DNA from: Nocardioides abyssi
GTDB lineage: Bacteria > Actinomycetota > Actinomycetes > Propionibacteriales > Nocardioidaceae
Assembly: GCF_030412915.1 (NCBI RefSeq)
Contig: NZ_JAUHJR010000004.1
Span: forward strand, 1 to 64,000
Reading direction: 5' to 3'
DNA length: 64,000 nucleotides
The notes under the pieces: model-generated
Told to the model about the DNA's origin: nothing
The model's database searches: none
Seen by the model: only the letters and a program-made list of their open reading frames with translations
Translations under genes and position numbers: made by a program
Shown here: positions 63,058 through 64,000 of the stretch, one piece after another
Numbering within the stretch: the first letter of the stretch is position 1
Layout of the letters: each line of letters starts with the position of its first letter

Positions 63058-64000
63058 CCACGTCGCCTGCCCGCCTCGGCGAGTTGGGGGCTGGCCGACG
63101 TCGCGCCCCGATCTTGCTCGGCGGGCTCCTGGTCTGGGCTGTCGCGGTGACGCTGCTGGCCGCCGGACTCTCCGGCGGACTGGCGCCCTTGGGCGTGCCC
63201 GGCCTGCCCGACCCCGGGGTTGTCACCCGGGTCGCGCTACCGACGGTGCAGGTGCTGCGCGACCTGGTCGCGATGGGTGCGGTCGGCGCCCTGGTGGTGG
63301 CTGCGACCTGTGTCCCGCCGGCGCACCCGGGCAAGGACGAGAACATGGTGCGAGGGGTACGAGGGCGGCTGGTGCTGGTCGCACAGCTGTGCGCGACCGC
63401 CTGGGTTGTAGCCGATGGCGCGCTCCTTGCCCTGGTTTACGCCGACACCTCAGGCGCCACCCCCCGCCAGGCCGGGTTCTGGAACGAGGTCGTGTTCTTC
63501 GCTCGTTCCTATGAGCTGGGCCAGTACCTGCTCTGGGGTGCCGCACTGGCCGCGGTGGTCGCGGTGGGCTCCGCTGTGCTCCAGCGGACCCCCACCCTTG
63601 GGCTCGTCGCCGCGATCGCCCTCGTGGCGCTGTGGCCAATCGCGCTGACCGGGCACGCGGCCGGCACGCTGAACCACGACGACGCCGTGAACCTGCAGAT
63701 GATGCACCTCGTCGGCATCAGCGTGTGGTTCGGCGGGCTCCTAGCCGTTGCGCTGATCTGGCGGCAGCTCGGACCGAGCCTTTCGAGTGTGGTTCGCCGG
63801 TACTCGGTCCTGGCCGGCTGGTGCCTGGTGCTCGTCAGCGCTTCTGGACTCGCCGGCGCCTGGCTTCGCCTCCCCAGCCCCGGAGCGGTGTGGTCGTACT
63901 ACGGCGCGCTGCTGGCCGCGAAGGTAGGCGCCGTGGCGTGCCTCGCCGCAGCCGGATGGTGGCACCGACACCACGTCATCGACCGGCTCGACCGGCTCGA
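63054..64000 (+). CDS. copD: CopD-family copper import/resistance membrane protein (cut by window end)
   Basis: At least 315 residues, open at the right edge. Repeated transmembrane helices include APILLGGLLVWAVAVTLLAAGL, LVAMGAVGALVVAATCVPP, LALVALWPIALTGHAAGTLNHD and MMHLVGISVWFGGLLAVALIWRQLG, the last being the CopD signature with His and Trp. SGLAGAWLRLPSPGAVWSYYGALLAAKVGAV follows. GTG 63054 overlaps copC. Actinobacterial CopD proteins may be fused to a C-terminal CtaG-like domain; that part would lie outside the window. Confidence 0.9.
   Translation, partial: MTTSPARLGELGAGRRRAPILLGGLLVWAVAVTLLAAGLSGGLAPLGVPGLPDPGVVTRVALPTVQVLRDLVAMGAVGALVVAATCVPPAHPGKDENMVRGVRGRLVLVAQLCATAWVVADGALLALVYADTSGATPRQAGFWNEVVFFARSYELGQYLLWGAALAAVVAVGSAVLQRTPTLGLVAAIALVALWPIALTGHAAGTLNHDDAVNLQMMHLVGISVWFGGLLAVALIWRQLGPSLSSVVRRYSVLAGWCLVLVSASGLAGAWLRLPSPGAVWSYYGALLAAKVGAVACLAAAGWWHRHHVIDRLDRL

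Overview
The window is high-GC actinobacterial DNA. GTG starts, 4-nt ATGA/GTGA gene overlaps and probable leaderless genes with TANNNT -10 boxes are frequent. The order tlyA-nadK-recN-steA-mctB-pyrG-nudix-(ald)-xerD ... parA-scpA-scpB-rluB ... cmk-der matches the conserved Rv1694-Rv1713 block of Mycobacterium tuberculosis. Gene content and the intergenic REP-like element suggest Nocardioides or a related Nocardioidaceae genus; this is inferred from recall, not from a database search.

Region 1 (1-29.9 kb) is ordinary chromosome. It opens with the 3' end of a 5S rRNA and its terminator, then a short SSB-like protein, a DUF1015 protein and a HAD phosphatase. Next come tlyA-nadK-recN, steA-mctB, pyrG, a NUDIX hydrolase, ald, xerD and a Ski2-like helicase, followed by zwf with a GH15 glycosidase. 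A parA-RHH-scpA-scpB-rluB operon, an AraC/VOC pair, and aroH-tyrA-cmk-plsC-der lead to tRNA-Pro(GGG).

Region 2 (29.9-35.5 kb) is an integrated mobile element abutting the 3' end of tRNA-Pro. It carries a tyrosine integrase, an excisionase-like HTH protein, a MobF-type relaxase that looks chimeric, a small coiled-coil protein, a frameshifted HNH-like gene and a plasmid-type accessory gene.

Region 3 (35.5-43 kb) is a gene graveyard wrapped around an intact metal-efflux operon. Broken genes include an Mrr-like nuclease, a CopA ATPase, a membrane-protein fragment, a small membrane protein with a nonsense codon, an M56 (BlaR1-like) protease whose HExxH motif is destroyed, and an F510_1955-like protein. 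Inside the graveyard lie intact cadD and a cmtR-like/P1B-ATPase/lspA operon.

Region 4 (43-64 kb) is a large extracytoplasmic copper, heavy-metal and thiol-redox island. It holds a DUF305 lipoprotein and two divergent DUF6153 proteins. One operon joins a TlpA lipoprotein, CcdA, a DsbA-like protein, VKOR, a cupredoxin-like lipoprotein, a polytopic membrane protein and a second TlpA. An ICMT-like protein, a cmtR-like/CDF/CDF operon, a secreted SH3/ARB_07466-like protein, DUF3093 and Lnt follow. The last operon is ResB-CcsB-small TM protein-CopC-CopD and runs off the right edge.

How it fits together (inference): metal ions are pumped out by the P1B ATPase, CadD and two CDFs under two Cys-rich CmtR-like sensors. 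Envelope lipoproteins are made by dedicated extra copies of LspA and Lnt. Disulfide formation (DsbA/VKOR) and reduction plus haem attachment (TlpA/CcdA/ResB/CcsB) are supplied alongside copper handling (CopC/CopD/DUF305). Two identical-geometry TACTA-N7-TAGTA palindromes, of the kind bound by BlaI/CopY-family repressors, lie upstream of the SH3-protein region and in the lnt/resB divergent promoter. No BlaI gene is present in the window.
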